NCBI GenBank assembly: GCA_001599755.1
Contig: BCHX01000003.1
Location: 1,423,015 to 1,487,014 of the forward strand
DNA: 64,000 nucleotides
Reading direction: 5' to 3'
Source of the DNA: Gliomastix tumulicola
Lineage: Eukaryota > Ascomycota > Sordariomycetes > Hypocreales > Bionectriaceae
Shown: piece after piece, positions 1-11,279 of the stretch
Numbering within the stretch: the stretch's first letter is position 1
Layout of the letters: every line of letters begins with the position of its first letter
The notes under the pieces: model-generated
The model's database searches: none
What the model was told of the DNA's origin: nothing
Seen by the model: the letters and a program-made list of their open reading frames with translations, nothing else
Position numbers and translations under genes: made by a program

Positions 1-1
1 A

Positions 2-1001
2 CGGCTTGTCGAGACGCAAGGCATCGTGAGGCAAGCAGAGCTGTCCATGTACAGCGCTTCCTCGAGCGATCTGGACACTCGCCGCCGTCAGGAGCTGGAG
101 GAGAGGCTGTCCGCGCTTCAGCAGGAGTACGAGGACGCTCTGACGAGGAACCTGAGCGAGGCCGATATCGAGGAAGTCAAGGCGCGCCTGGAGCATGTCT
201 ACGCAAGCCGCCAGAACACTCAGACCCAGCTTGTGGATGAGCTCAAGGCCGACATTACGCAGAAGGCATCCGAGAACACCCGGATGAAGACGCTCATCGA
301 GGACCTGCAGCAGCGCGTCAAGGCGGGCACGGCCGCCCCGCTGGCCAACGGCAAGACGATCCAGCAGCAGATTGCCGAGTTTGATGTCATGAAGAAGAGC
401 CTCATGCGGGATCTGCAGAACCGCTGCGAGCGCGTCGTGGAGCTCGAGATCTCGTTGGACGAGACGCGGGAGCAGTATAACAACGTCCTGCGTTCGTCCA
501 ACAACCGAGCCCAGCAGAAGAAGATGGCCTTCTTGGAGAGGAACCTGGAGCAGCTGACCCAGGTCCAGCGCCAGCTGGTTGAGCAGAACTCGGCCCTCAA
601 GAAGGAGGTCGCGATCGCGGAGCGCAAGCTCATTGCTCGGAATGAGCGGATCCAGAGCCTTGAGGGTCTCCTGCAGGATAGCCAGGAGAAGATGGCAGCT
701 GCGAATCACAAGTATATCTCACCCCAGTACTCTCTTAACTTCACAATACTAATCGTAACTTAGATTCGAGGTGCAGCTTGCGGCCGTCAAGGAGCGTCTC
801 GAGAGCGCCAAGGCGGGCAGCACTCGAGGTCTCAACCAGGGCAACGGCGGCTTCAGCTTCGCCGGCGCCGGCAGCCGCATCGCGAAGCCTCTCCGTGGCG
901 GCGGCGGCGGCGATGGGCCCAACATCCCCACGATCCAGGGCCTCCAGCAGAACGACACGACCACCAGCAACAAGCGTTCCAGCTGGTTCTTCAAGACATG
1001 A
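2..1001 (+). CDS. Kinesin-1 heavy chain (conventional kinesin), 3' part
   Basis: This is the C-terminal part of the plus-end-directed microtubule motor that carries vesicles and organelles in hyphae; the motor domain lies upstream of the window. The reading frame enters at base 2. Exons are 2-711 and 764-1001, joined across a 52-nt intron with a TACTAATC branch site, and the stop is TGA at 999-1001. The visible protein is mostly long heptad-rich coiled coil (Glu/Gln/Leu/Arg-rich, about 235 residues). A globular tail follows with an RIAKPLRG segment, matching the autoinhibitory IAK motif of the kinesin-1 tail, then a Gly run typical of fungal kinesins and a short end in WFFKT. The coiled coil alone would fit many proteins; the IAK tail makes kinesin-1 the confident call. 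Confidence 0.9.
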
Positions 1002-2043
1002 TAGAGAAGAAAGCAAAAGGAACGGGATGATTTTTCCACGCCGAGCTTCAGGACAGAATGATCCTTAGGTTCTTCTTTTCCTTTGTGTTTGTTTGGCGTC
1101 ATTTTGAGTAGATCACGGTCTAGACCATCATACCCCCCTCCTCCTCCTCCTCCTCTCCTCCCTCTTCCCTTTCCACAGCCATGATGCATTTCTTCTAAAG
1201 CTTTACTCACGGGCTTCTTCTCGCTGCACACCCTGGTCAGGATTCTTGCCCCTGTCCAGGGCCTATATATCGTGGGGGAACGAGGAGGATTGGATTTTTC
1301 CTCTTTGCGTCAACTTGTTCTCTTCTTCGCTTCCTTCCGCCCCAGAATCTACTTTGACGAGAATGATGGCAAACTAGACACCTTGCGAAGAACAGGGGGT
1401 AATTGGGAGAAAACTCCTTGTTAGAGAGCCACGCCGAATGTTATACTGCTGTGATGGATGATGGGTGTTAGTTGTCCTCGTTATGAATGCAGATGAACTA
1501 TAAGAGCTAGATGAAATTTGATACAATTTTTGCCACAGAGCTGTCGGCCGGGGCTTCGAGATGGTCTGTCTATGTTGATTATATATGTACGGCGGGAGGT
1601 GGTTGAGGAGGGTGATGCGATAAAGATATTACACTAGTACGATAGGATGAACGAGACCGACCATATTATGGCAACCACAGAAGGGACAGATGGCTGCGTT
1701 TGTAGACGGTATATTCTTGACGTGATATAAAATCAGTCGTTCATATTGCTATAGTTCTCTTCGCTGATGCCAAATGGCAGATCATAACTGAATTCATAAT
1801 TACACAAGTAGAGACAGGCTGGAGTGGTAGGAAAATGTGTAGAGAACGATGCCCAGATGGTAACCCAAACCCAAAATATCAATCCATTCTGACTCATGTT
1901 CGAGTAACTGATGCCTAGGGATCGCTGTCTTCCGTTGGTAGAAAGGAGAGGGTAGTTCCATTTAGATCCCCCGAAGACAGAGACATAGGTCAACGTCGTG
2001 TTTTGTTTCCTTTGTACGGCATTCTGCGGCGCCTTGCAGCTCC
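1002..2043. other. Convergent intergenic region (3' ends of two genes)
   Basis: Holds the 3' untranslated regions of the kinesin gene on the left and the membrane-protein gene on the right. A CTC-repeat stretch lies at about 1137-1160. I see no convincing ORF, tRNA or repeat element. Confidence 0.6.
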
Positions 2044-3205
2044 TTAGTGAGAGCCATCGTTGATGGTCTTGGAGTGCTTCAGGACAAGGATGACGCTGGG
2101 GACGACGACTGCAAGAGCGGCAACGATGTTGATAGCAATCGAGACCAGCGTAACCTTGACGTACAGGAGAACCAGGCGGGACCAAGCACCCTTGCTGAAA
2201 GTGGTCCAGGCGTCAGCCATGGTGGCATAGCCGCGTCCACCGACGATGGCAGGCTCGATGCGGCCCTCGAAGGAGGCATCGAAGGGGATGATAGGGTCCT
2301 CATCAGGGGAGAGGAGGGAGGCCTGGATACGGGTGAGGATGACGTGGGCCGGGATGACGATGAAGACGGAGCAGATGACGGTGACAATGAAGACGACGGC
2401 CGACTTGGAGAAGAAGACGCCGAGGTGCTTCTCAGGGACCTGAGGGGCCTGGTTGCCGTCCTCGAAGGTAGGAAGGTCGAGGCCGATGGCGTAGGCCAGG
2501 AGGGCAGGAAGCCAGCGGGCGACCTCGGAGGTGAACCAGACGAGGGTGACGGGCTTCCAGACGGCCTCGAAGGTGCGCTTGAAGCCAGGCAGACGACGCC
2601 AGAAGTGCTCCTTCGAGGCAGGGGTGATGGCAATATGGACCCAGGCAGTGCTGAACTGGACGAGGACGAGGGTCGCAAGGAGGGTGGCGACGGGGATGAA
2701 GAAGGTGCCGAGGGTGGACGAGAAGATGCCCATGAGGATGTTGGTGAGGATAGCCTGGGCGACGTAGATGCTCAGCCCACGGAAGTTGGCACGGAGCCCG
2801 CCGTTGGCGCGGAGGAGACGGAAGATGGATCGGAGCGACGAGGTGACAGTTCGGGGGCGGCCATCAGTCAGCTTGGGGCCGTTGCCCTGCTCGCCGTCCG
2901 TGTTCACGGAGAGGGGCTCGTAAGCGGGAGGGTTCTCATCCTCGATGATGGCAAAGGTCGGGTAGAGGTTCTGGAGGGTGTACTGGGTCTGATAGTCGAG
3001 ACTCGTTAGTATAGATACAGAGATGATGGAGAAGACCAGAGCCATCAGGGTTTAGACGACAAAGGAGACTTACAAAGACCCAGATGGGGACGAAGATGAT
3101 GAGGTTGAGGAGGATCACGAGGGGAGTCCAGCTCGGCAGCTCGAGGTTGGTGGTGTTGTCGCTAACGGCCCGCTTGTAGACGGCCGAGCCAAGTTGGTGA
3201 AGCAT
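2044..3205 (-). CDS. Conserved fungal polytopic membrane protein
   Basis: Exons are 3205-3074 and 2988-2044, separated by an 85-nt intron (GTAAGT donor, ACTAAC branch, CAG acceptor), giving 358 residues. At least five hydrophobic segments are visible: one near residues 28-44 in exon 1, a group in the middle after a hydrophilic loop containing a PPAYEP motif, and a pair near the C-terminus. A PPxY-type motif on a cytosolic loop can recruit WW-domain ubiquitin ligases of the Rsp5 type; that is inference. Similar fungal proteins are, as I recall, often labelled ubiquitin conjugating enzyme or carrier protein, but nothing here looks like a UBC fold. The function is unknown. The gene is divergent from PPM1. 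Confidence 0.8.
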
Positions 3206-3782
3206 GGTGAATGGAAATATCGGTGCACTGCGATGAAGAAGAGAAGGGGAACGAAATGGAATAGAATGACTTGATGATGGATAGAAGAAAGGAAGGAAAG
3301 AAGCTACACGGAGATGGAATGGGAATCTGGAACGAGGAAAGTCAGGGAAGGAAGTGGCGTGGCCAGCGCTTGCGTTATAAGTGTCCGAGTGTCACTTCAG
3401 GCGACCAGGCGAACTAACGGAAGGTGGGGTCATGGGGGCTGAGTGCCTCCTGCCGCTTGGTTGCCTTGCAGCAAGTTACAGTTTGCTGGCCGCTGGCTGC
3501 CTACTAGTAGTACGTAGGGAGGTACGTACCTACCAAGTGCTCTGAAATGCTCTAACCGACCCAATACCTATGGGGCTGTTTCGGGTCTAGCGCTGACAAT
3601 CATGACAGCACGCTGCAGCTGCCAATCATTAGCTTTACTTCACTGGGCTCGACCAGGACTATACGAGGACGCCCTGCCAGAAATACCAGGCGGGCATCAA
3701 CGGGCCTTTTCTTAATTCGAGTCCTGGCCACTTCCCTCCTCCCTCTTTTCTCCGGAAGTCGTCCCGAAACTCACAAGCGCGC
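3206..3782. promoter_or_regulatory. Divergent promoter region, membrane protein / PPM1
   Basis: This 577-bp interval separates two divergent start codons. Pyrimidine-rich tracts (CTCCCTCTTTTCTCC near 3736-3751) lie just upstream of the PPM1 start, as is common at filamentous-fungal transcription starts. I identify no specific factor site. Confidence 0.5.
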
Positions 3783-5072
3783 ATGGCCGACAAGCCTTCC
3801 CCCCCGGGCATGAATGCCCCACACATACCCAACCTGCTCTCGCTTCGGGGACCTGGCAGAGGAGGAGGCAGCGCGCGAGGCAGAGGATCTGGAGGAGGAG
3901 GCCTGGGCCGCGGAGGGCGTCTGAACCCCGCTGCCGCTCACGATGTCACTATCCAGGGAACCGACACAGACGCGGCTGTCTCGCGGCTGAGCGCCGTCAG
4001 CGTGGGCTACCTCGACGACCCGTACGCCCAGTACTTCGTCCAGAGCCTGGACGGGCCACCTGCGCGGCGACTGCCCATCATCAATCGAGGTATGTACAGC
4101 TATCTCCGAGCTTCGGCTTACACGGCACCCATGACTCTGCCCCACTCTCTTTGGTCCCCGAGGAAGTGGGCACGAGGCAGAAAGGATGGTTGACTGAGGA
4201 AGTATATTCACCTGGGGGCGGTAGGGACGTACACGCGGACAACTGCCTTGGATGCTCTGGTGGACTCGTTCTTGTCAACATCTACAGATGGCGAGGGAGT
4301 CGACGGGTCGAGTCCGAGGCAAATCGTCTCCCTCGGAGCCGGCACAGACACGAGGCCCTTTCGGATCTTCGCGGGGAACCCTGCCCGGCCGGTGATCTAT
4401 CACGAAGTCGACTTCGAGGTCGTCTGCAGCCGAAAGTTACGTACGGTCCAGACGAGCCCTCCACTTGCCAGCATCCTCACAGACCTGTCCTCTGAGGAGG
4501 GAAGCAAAACTTGGACCTCGCGGCCACGAGGCAGCGGCCACGGGGAGTATCTCTGCCACGGCCTGGATCTACGGACGCTTCGCGAGCCGGCAGAGGAGGA
4601 GCTCATCCCGGGCCTGAGAACCGACATACCCACGCTGCTCGTCTCTGAGTGCTGTCTCTGCTACCTCTCCCCCCAAGAAGCCAGTGGCGCCATCGAGTAC
4701 TTCGCCTCGCGCATCCCCAGCCTAGCTACTGTCATCTACGAGCCCATCCGTCCTCACGATGCGTTTGGAGAGGTCATGGTGTCCAATCTCGCCGCCCGCA
4801 GGATCCGCATGCCGACATTGAGTCTCTACCGAGAGCCTGCGGACCAGACAAACAGGCTGAAGCAGGCTGGGTTTGATGTGGTGCGGCACATGACCATCGG
4901 GGATATCTGGCAGGCCTGGGTCGACCCTGATGAGAAGGACAGGCTCGATCAGATAGAAGGGCTGGACGAGATAGAGGAGTGGCAGCTGCTGGCGGCGCAC
5001 TACATCGTCGTATGGGGCTCGAGGGGGGATGGATTTGGGTCCTGGGACGCCCTCACAGGCGTGGGTACATGA
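3783..5072 (+). CDS. PPM1: Leucine carboxyl methyltransferase 1 (PP2A methyltransferase)
   Basis: Transfers a methyl group from S-adenosylmethionine to the C-terminal Leu carboxylate of the PP2A catalytic subunit, which controls assembly of PP2A holoenzymes. Exons are 3783-4089 and 4225-5072 (135-nt intron), giving 384 residues, close to the family length. The SAM-binding motif GAGTDTRPF lies at about residues 140-148. It is preceded by the family segment GTYTRTTALDALVD and followed by YHEVDF; LVSECCLCYL matches the later conserved strand. The N-terminal 20-46 residues are Arg/Gly-rich, which I recall as usual for fungal members. The intron splits the RGT of the RGTYTR motif, and that restores the motif exactly, so the join is secure. 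Confidence 0.93.
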
Positions 5073-5517
5073 TGACGCTATCGATAGAGCAGCATATGAG
5101 ACATGAATATGCAACTGTGTTTCTTCAAGTTGTTGTCTGCAAGGGATGACTTGACGCCCTGTGACTGGTCCTATTGTCTTTGTGTGTGAGTCGCCACCAT
5201 TGGCGGATGAGTGCAACACGACACGCAATACACAGCTCGTGTAACAGCTACCCAAGAGATAGTACAATTAAATAAAGTCACGGATATCGATATATTAAGT
5301 AAGTTTTGTTTATACTGCGATTCCGGCTCAGGTACCTCAGCGACTGAGTGTGGCTGGCTTCTCGTGGTCTCTTCCCATTTTAGGTTGTTAGTGATTGACT
5401 CGCAAGCCTCCAGTTATTTCCCCCGTGTCGCACCTCATCCTCCAACTTTCACCTTCAACCCTCACTCACACAACCAGCCATCACTCTCATCGGCAATTCA
5501 ATCAAGACGATGCAAAG
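5073..5517. other. Intergenic region PPM1 to SPT3
   Basis: This 445-bp tandem interval contains the PPM1 3' end and the SPT3 leader. The leader is C/A-rich with CTCACTCACAC and TCTCATC tracts at about 5460-5490. No other gene is seen. Confidence 0.5.
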
Positions 5518-6723
5518 ATGGCGGACAAGCAGTACAAATACCGCCAGGAGATCAGCCAGGTACGCACATCTCACGCGCGCTCGCGGCGCATTTCCCCGGG
5601 GACTCTCGCGATTTTGTCGTCGGGTCCGGGCTTCATGCGACCGCGCTCCGGGCGGGCAGCGGCTCAATTGAACGTGCGCAATTCTGACCCTCACAGATGA
5701 TGTACGTCTCTGGCGAGACAGCAGAGCCGCCGGTCGAGACGACGAGCATGGTGGAAGACATTGTGCGCCAGCAAGTCATAGAACTCGTATACATCCCCCC
5801 CTTTTGTCTCCTCCCCCTTCATCCTGTATACAACACATGGCTGAGTTAGTACTGGTTGATAGCTCCGCACGTCGACTGAGCTGGCCGCCCGGCGCGGCTC
5901 CAAGTCCATCACCGTCAACGACCTCTTCTTCCAGATCCGGCACGACAGCGCCAAGGTCTCGCGCCTGCGCACCTTCCTCTCGTGGAAGGACGTGCGCAAG
6001 AACGTCAAGGACTCGGACGACAAGGGCGCCGACGCGGACCTCGCGGGCGCCGACGACCCCGTGGGCGGCGTCGTCGGCGGCGGCGGGGGTCCCGTGGACG
6101 GCGACACGACCAAGAACAAGAACAAGAAGGCCAAGGTCGGCTTTCCCTGGGAGCCCTCCTCCTTCTTCCCCATCGAGGTGCCCGAGCGCGAGGACGAGGA
6201 GGACGATGACGAGGACGAGATGAACTTCATCACGCTGCAGCGCCTGCGCCGCGCCGACGAGCGTACCAAGGTCATGACGAAAGAAGAGTACGTCACGTGG
6301 TCCGAGTACCGGCAGGCGTCCTTCACGTACCGCAAGGGCAAGCGGTTCAGGGAGTGGGCCGGCTTCGGCATCGTGACGGACAGCAAGCCCAGCGACGATA
6401 TTGTCGACATGCTGGGCTTCCTGACGTTCGAGATGGTCCAGGTCATCACCGAGGTCTCGCTCAAGATCAAGGAGCAGGAGGACTTTGCGCGCGCCCAGAG
6501 CGGCGGCGGCGACGAGGGCGGTGCTGGCGGGCCCGGGGGCAACAGCTCCAAGAAGAGGAAGCTCGAGCAGGGCCTGTTCGACCCCCCGAGCGAGGGGAAG
6601 CGGCCCATCGAGCCGCGGCACGTCGAGGAGGCCTTCCGGAGGTTCCAGCAGCGGTCCAAGAGGGTGAGGGCCATGCTCAACGGGACCAAGATGTCTCAGC
6701 ACACGGGGCTCAATATTATCTAG
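5518..6723 (+). CDS. SPT3: SAGA complex subunit SPT3
   Basis: SPT3 is the SAGA coactivator subunit that contacts TBP and helps deliver it to TATA promoters. Exons are 5518-5559, 5697-5786 and 5863-6723, giving 330 residues. The N-terminal histone fold begins YKYRQEISQ and continues MMYVSGETAEP, DIVRQQVIEL and NDLFFQIRHD, then RLRTFLSWKDVRKNVKD, all diagnostic for SPT3. Splicing rebuilds this block across both introns. A Gly/Asp-rich linker (about residues 100-125) and a Lys-rich patch precede the second conserved region with the EYVTWSEYRQASFTYRKGK segment. The C-terminal part contains a likely nuclear localisation run KKRK. The gene lies tandem to PPM1 and convergent to the next gene, only 250 bp away. 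Confidence 0.95.
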
Positions 6724-6973
6724 AGCATACCTTGGGCCTAGCGTGAGTGCTATAGAGACAGACAGGCAGACAGATGTACGAGTAGTGTATTGAAGCACCC
6801 TCAGTGCTGGAGAACAGTTTTACGTCGAGACGTTATCAATCCGCCATCTTATATTCAGCAATGCATCTAGGTGATTCTTGGGCGTATAGTAGTACAAATA
6901 CTACAGCTCATGCATCAATCATATCCGTCGTTTCTTCATGACTAACACCCCATCTCTGTCTGGTCTAGATGTA

Positions 6974-9900
6974 TCATCCCCGTGAGCTCGACGTATGCCG
7001 CCGCCTCTTCGAGGCTGTATACTCCCTCTGCAACCTCGTACCAACCCTCCGCAGACTCATGGGGATTCCGTCGTCTTCCTCATCTTCTTCATCCACGACT
7101 GCCGTCTCAGGAGCGGCCTCCTCGGCTTGCTGCATAGCTCTCTGCGTCTCTGCTGCTTGTCTGAATTTCTGGACAGAAGACACCATCGCCGCCGCTCTCC
7201 GGAACCTGGCGACACCCCTATCTGTCTCGGCGGCGTGGTGGGATGACCTGGCACTTCTTCTCGACGCCAGCTTCTGGAGCCCGGCTTCCGCCGTCCTTGC
7301 CTGCTGCACGTAGTCCTTGTACTGAGGCCTCTCAAGCAGGCCGCTCCTGAAGGCGTTGACGCCAACGAGCAGCTTCGTTAGCTCGACTAGTTCCTCGAGA
7401 TACTCAATGAGCTCCATGTATCCCGCCGTGCTCGCGTTCCACGAGAGGAACCTCTTCTCCGTGATGATGCTGACCACATGTTGGCTCAACAGCTCAGCAG
7501 GCTTCTCAGTGGAAGAATCCTTCGCGGAGGGAGCTTTAGAGGCCACGATTTCCCGGACACGGTTCACGAGCCGAGCCTGGGCGAGTCTGCTTGAGGGCAG
7601 GAACTGCGGCAGAGGCAGCCACGTTGTGAGAGCCTCATGCACAGAAAACAACATCAGCGTGTTGCTCGCCGCCACGCTCCGACGATACGCAAAGACGTGG
7701 ATGTGAAGATCCTCCAGCACCGACGACCCAAAGGCTTTGCGCAGATCGACCACATTGTCCATCCTGTCGATGATCTGGTGGAGGACGTAGATGATCTCTT
7801 TATAGATGGGCTCCAGCGGCTTGAAGCTCCCCTTGAGTCGAGGTTCGTTGAGACAGAAGGGTAGAAAAGTCTCTGCCGCCGCCAGGGCTCCCTGAGCCTT
7901 GTCACGAGCATGGTTGAAGCGATGATGGAGCTTGTGAGACCGGAAGTTGGGCTTCTCGTGCGAATCAACGCCCACCGATATGGCCGACTGCATCTCCTGC
8001 ACCTGGCGCACCGCCGAGGACAGCGACTCAACGAGGCGATCTCGGGCTCTGACGGGCAGGATGAAGACCTCGACGAGGATCGCCACGCACGAGCCCACCA
8101 GGAACGCGACGAGTCGCTTGTAGAAGTTCTCCACGGCCGTGCCGGACTGGTTCATGGCCGCCAGGGCCACAACACACATAGTCACTCCTGCAATCATGCC
8201 GGCTTTCACGTACTTGGTGCCGACCTGGATGTACACTGCCGGTACGATGCCGAATACCAGGACCACCACCATGACGATACGATTTCCACTCCCTATCTCA
8301 TAGGAGAGGAGTCCCATCGTACAGCCGAACATCACGCCTACCAGTCGGATCATGAAGATGAAAAGCGAACACCCGATGGAGACCTCGAAAACGAGGACGA
8401 GCTGCAGAGGGGCCCAGATCCCACGAACTTGTGCATACCATGCTCTCCACGACGGGACAAAGGACGGCCAACTGACGATGAAGACTGCCGTGGCCAGCTT
8501 CAAAGCATAGATGAAATCGTCAGAGTGCTGTGCCCATTCCAGAGCATCAGCAGTAGCGCCGCGCACCCGAAGCAGCCAGTCGCCGCCTTTCTTAGCAACG
8601 CGGCTTTGAGAGGGACGAGGGGGCTTCGCCGTGGCGCCTTTCTCATCTTGCCGCTCGTCGGTTCCCGTTTCTTCGGGCGAAGCACTCTCCTCGTCCTTCT
8701 TATTCTTCTTCTTCGTCTTTTGCCACAGCAGAGGCTCTTCACTAGCCGAGCTCTCTGCAGAGTCCGTCTCCGGCACGGGCTTCTTGGCCCTGGCTGCGCG
8801 AATCTCCTTCCGCGCGCTCTCGGGAAGCACAATGGCATCCGCCTCACCCGAGGTTGATAGCCATTGCCAGACATCCGCATGGTGCGGCAGCCAGATCTTG
8901 GACCGATCGTGTCTCTTCTTTCGCTGCTCGACGAGGATGCGAGCGTGCCTGAGCATCGTCAGGATATGGGTCGCAGCCTGCCGGAAGCCGAGGAGGAATG
9001 AAGAGACAAGGAACATCTCCATGCGGGGCATGAGGTCGACTTCCTCATCTCCGGCCTCGTCTGAGGCAGCATTCTTCAGTTCCTCGGTCGTCTGAGCATC
9101 GAATCGGTGCAGGGCGTCGTTGAAGTTGTCGATCCGGATGTCGATCTCTTGCAACTCAATTCCTGTTGGTCTCGCCACTCCGGCAGGGAGTTTGGACACA
9201 TCGTAGCAGTATGCGAGACACGTCAGCAGAAGCGTCGATGCCTCCTTTAGCGAGTCCTCGAACGCATGTGTAGGGCCCTGAATTCGTTTCAGGAGAGATT
9301 CTAGGAGTTCGGCACTCCCGGTCCCGATCTCTCGCAGCGGCTTCACGTCCTCGACCTTCTTCAGGTAGTCTTTTGGGTCGTTTCCATCCTCGTCCTCCTC
9401 GGGTATATGGTTGAGAATATTTGGAGCGAGGGGAGCCTGAAGATCTTCTTGTGGCCGAGCCAATGGCACAGCTCTATGCAGTGCTAGGCCCTCCAAGTCC
9501 TCCACTACCTCCTCCTCCTCCTCGTCAACAAGGCTTGTTGCGTTCTTGAGCAGGACAAACTTATTCTCGCACGCGCCGATCAAGGTTATTGTATTCTGCA
9601 CTAAGCTTGCCATGCCGTGCTTGCTGATGGGCTTGAGACTCTTAGGCTCGAGCGGGGAGAAGGCCAACTCGAAGTTGACCTCGTTCTGCGCGCTCTTACA
9701 CGCGAGGGCGAGGGCACGCAGCGAGCTCTTCTTCTCGGCCAACGTGGCCAGCGTGGTCAGATGCACCGGGGGCTTCGGCTTCTTCGTGCTACCGCTGGTC
9801 TGGAACGGGTTCGGGAAATCGGAGAGGAAGTCCTCCCACCACGTCCTCTTTCTGCTCTTCTTTGTCTTCTTCCCTGACGACTCCTCCTCGCTCTGTTTGG

Positions 9901-10567
9901 CTTCGGGCGAGTCGCCCCCAGGCGTGACAAACCAGTGCGTGGCGCGAGTCAACGTGTCGACCGCCTCGTGCATAGTGTTGATAGTAGACGAACCCAGATA
10001 GTTGGTCGAGTGCTCGGGAAAGATGGCCACGTTGACAACCAGCACAACACCCGTGCCCGTCAGGATGGGATACTCAATACTCGTGAACGCCAGCAGCGTG
10101 ACCTCGAGCGCCCTCCCCAGCAAAGTCGTCACCGACGCAATGAGGAAGAACCAGACAAACACAAACAGCCGCGGACTCTTGGACCGCACGAACCCGTGGA
10201 ACACGGCACACGTGAGCAAGAAAACGGCGCGGATAGACGAGGCGGCGTGCGGGTCATCGTCGATGACGAGATCGGACATGTGCAGCCCGAACATGGACCA
10301 GCCGAGCCCCAGCAGCGAGCCGGCGATGATCATGGTCAGGGACTCGATCATCTTGCCCATGCGCTGGCCCGGGTGGGCGAATATGGCCGTCATGGGGATG
10401 AGGTACGTGTTGAGGCCGTAGACGGCGACGACGCGAGGTATGACGGCGATCGAGAGGGCGAGGGTGCAGGCGATGGAGTTCTTGAGGATGCGCTGCCACA
10501 GCTCGTTGGTCTGCCAGTTGCCCCAGATGACCCGGACGAGCCTCTGGAGGGGGGATTTGGCCGCCAT
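6974..10567 (-). CDS. Large FUSC/ArAE-type membrane protein (aromatic acid exporter-like)
   Basis: A single uninterrupted ORF of 1,197 residues starts at ATG 10567. It has two clusters of transmembrane helices, about residues 25-210 and 660-850, separated by a long hydrophilic acidic region with Lys/Glu-rich patches, and ends in a hydrophilic tail. This matches the fungal ArAE_2_N / FUSC-like plus DUF2421 architecture, related to bacterial aromatic-acid exporters and to the yeast brefeldin-A-sensitivity protein family. No fungal substrate is firmly established for this group, so transport of aromatic or organic acids is inference. The absence of introns over 3.6 kb is notable beside neighbours that mostly have one to seven introns. 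The long acidic ORFs on the opposite strand here are shadows. Confidence 0.88.
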   Translation of the reverse strand: MAAKSPLQRLVRVIWGNWQTNELWQRILKNSIACTLALSIAVIPRVVAVYGLNTYLIPMTAIFAHPGQRMGKMIESLTMIIAGSLLGLGWSMFGLHMSDLVIDDDPHAASSIRAVFLLTCAVFHGFVRSKSPRLFVFVWFFLIASVTTLLGRALEVTLLAFTSIEYPILTGTGVVLVVNVAIFPEHSTNYLGSSTINTMHEAVDTLTRATHWFVTPGGDSPEAKQSEEESSGKKTKKSRKRTWWEDFLSDFPNPFQTSGSTKKPKPPVHLTTLATLAEKKSSLRALALACKSAQNEVNFELAFSPLEPKSLKPISKHGMASLVQNTITLIGACENKFVLLKNATSLVDEEEEEVVEDLEGLALHRAVPLARPQEDLQAPLAPNILNHIPEEDEDGNDPKDYLKKVEDVKPLREIGTGSAELLESLLKRIQGPTHAFEDSLKEASTLLLTCLAYCYDVSKLPAGVARPTGIELQEIDIRIDNFNDALHRFDAQTTEELKNAASDEAGDEEVDLMPRMEMFLVSSFLLGFRQAATHILTMLRHARILVEQRKKRHDRSKIWLPHHADVWQWLSTSGEADAIVLPESARKEIRAARAKKPVPETDSAESSASEEPLLWQKTKKKNKKDEESASPEETGTDERQDEKGATAKPPRPSQSRVAKKGGDWLLRVRGATADALEWAQHSDDFIYALKLATAVFIVSWPSFVPSWRAWYAQVRGIWAPLQLVLVFEVSIGCSLFIFMIRLVGVMFGCTMGLLSYEIGSGNRIVMVVVLVFGIVPAVYIQVGTKYVKAGMIAGVTMCVVALAAMNQSGTAVENFYKRLVAFLVGSCVAILVEVFILPVRARDRLVESLSSAVRQVQEMQSAISVGVDSHEKPNFRSHKLHHRFNHARDKAQGALAAAETFLPFCLNEPRLKGSFKPLEPIYKEIIYVLHQIIDRMDNVVDLRKAFGSSVLEDLHIHVFAYRRSVAASNTLMLFSVHEALTTWLPLPQFLPSSRLAQARLVNRVREIVASKAPSAKDSSTEKPAELLSQHVVSIITEKRFLSWNASTAGYMELIEYLEELVELTKLLVGVNAFRSGLLERPQYKDYVQQARTAEAGLQKLASRRSARSSHHAAETDRGVARFRRAAAMVSSVQKFRQAAETQRAMQQAEEAAPETAVVDEEDEEDDGIPMSLRRVGTRLQREYTASKRRRHTSSSRG

Positions 10568-11279
10568 GGTCTGCTGGAAGGGCTGTGGCAGCCTGCCTCA
10601 GGTGAGGAAGATGGAGGGTTTTGCAGACGAGGTGCGAGGGGGAAGGTCCTCATGCCGTATAAGTAGGATCACCACCACCACTTTTTTCGTTCTTCTTCTC
10701 CTCCTCCCACGAGATAGCGGGCGCGGCAGTGAAGATCAAGTGGGAGGCAATGACACAAGTGGCACCCGCCAATGGCTCTCATATCTGCGGGCAATGATAA
10801 AAGGCGTCGAGGGCAGCGACAGTTGCTGGTACGGATCGTCATTCCCCCACCACTCCAGTACCGCCTGACGCTTTGTCTAACCCAAGGTGGGCTGGGGTGC
10901 ATATGATTCTGCAATTAGTTGGTCTGCTACATGTTGCAGTTGGCTGGAATTTGGGGTAGCATGGTAGAAGTGGTGGTGGGATTCTGGTGGTCAGGATGTC
11001 GATCATCCATGCCGGGTGACGCTATTTTCTGTACGGGGGGGAGCAGTGGGGGCTGTTAAAGTGCGATAGTAGGTACTTGGAATTTCACGTCATCTACCCC
11101 TCAAAGTTGTACTTCTCATCCCTTCTCAGCACCCCCGTCCCCAAAACCCTGTCCACTAACTCGACCCCCTAAGACTCCACGACAGAAGCCTCCCACCACC
11201 CGCTACAGAATCCCAGACAGACATCGCGACTCTCCAACCACGGCCACGACGGCCTCACTCCCTCAATTCCGCCGCCACA
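10568..11279. promoter_or_regulatory. Divergent promoter region, ArAE protein / AP-2 sigma
   Basis: This 712-bp interval lies between divergent start codons. The 80 bases before the AP-2 sigma ATG are C/A-rich, as expected for a leader. A T/C-rich block lies near 10680-10705. I recognise no specific regulatory sequence. Confidence 0.45.

Noticed and set aside
2047..3009. 320-codon Asp/Glu/Gly-rich ORF opposite the membrane protein
   Set aside because: Antisense shadow of a GC-biased gene; repetitive acidic composition, no domain.
5691..6798. Two long minus-strand ORFs opposite SPT3
   Set aside because: Antisense shadows of the SPT3 coding exon; SPT3 is supported by family motifs and splicing.
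7910..8857. 315-codon His/Asp/Glu-rich plus-strand ORF opposite the ArAE-type gene
   Set aside because: Shadow frame of the minus-strand membrane protein.
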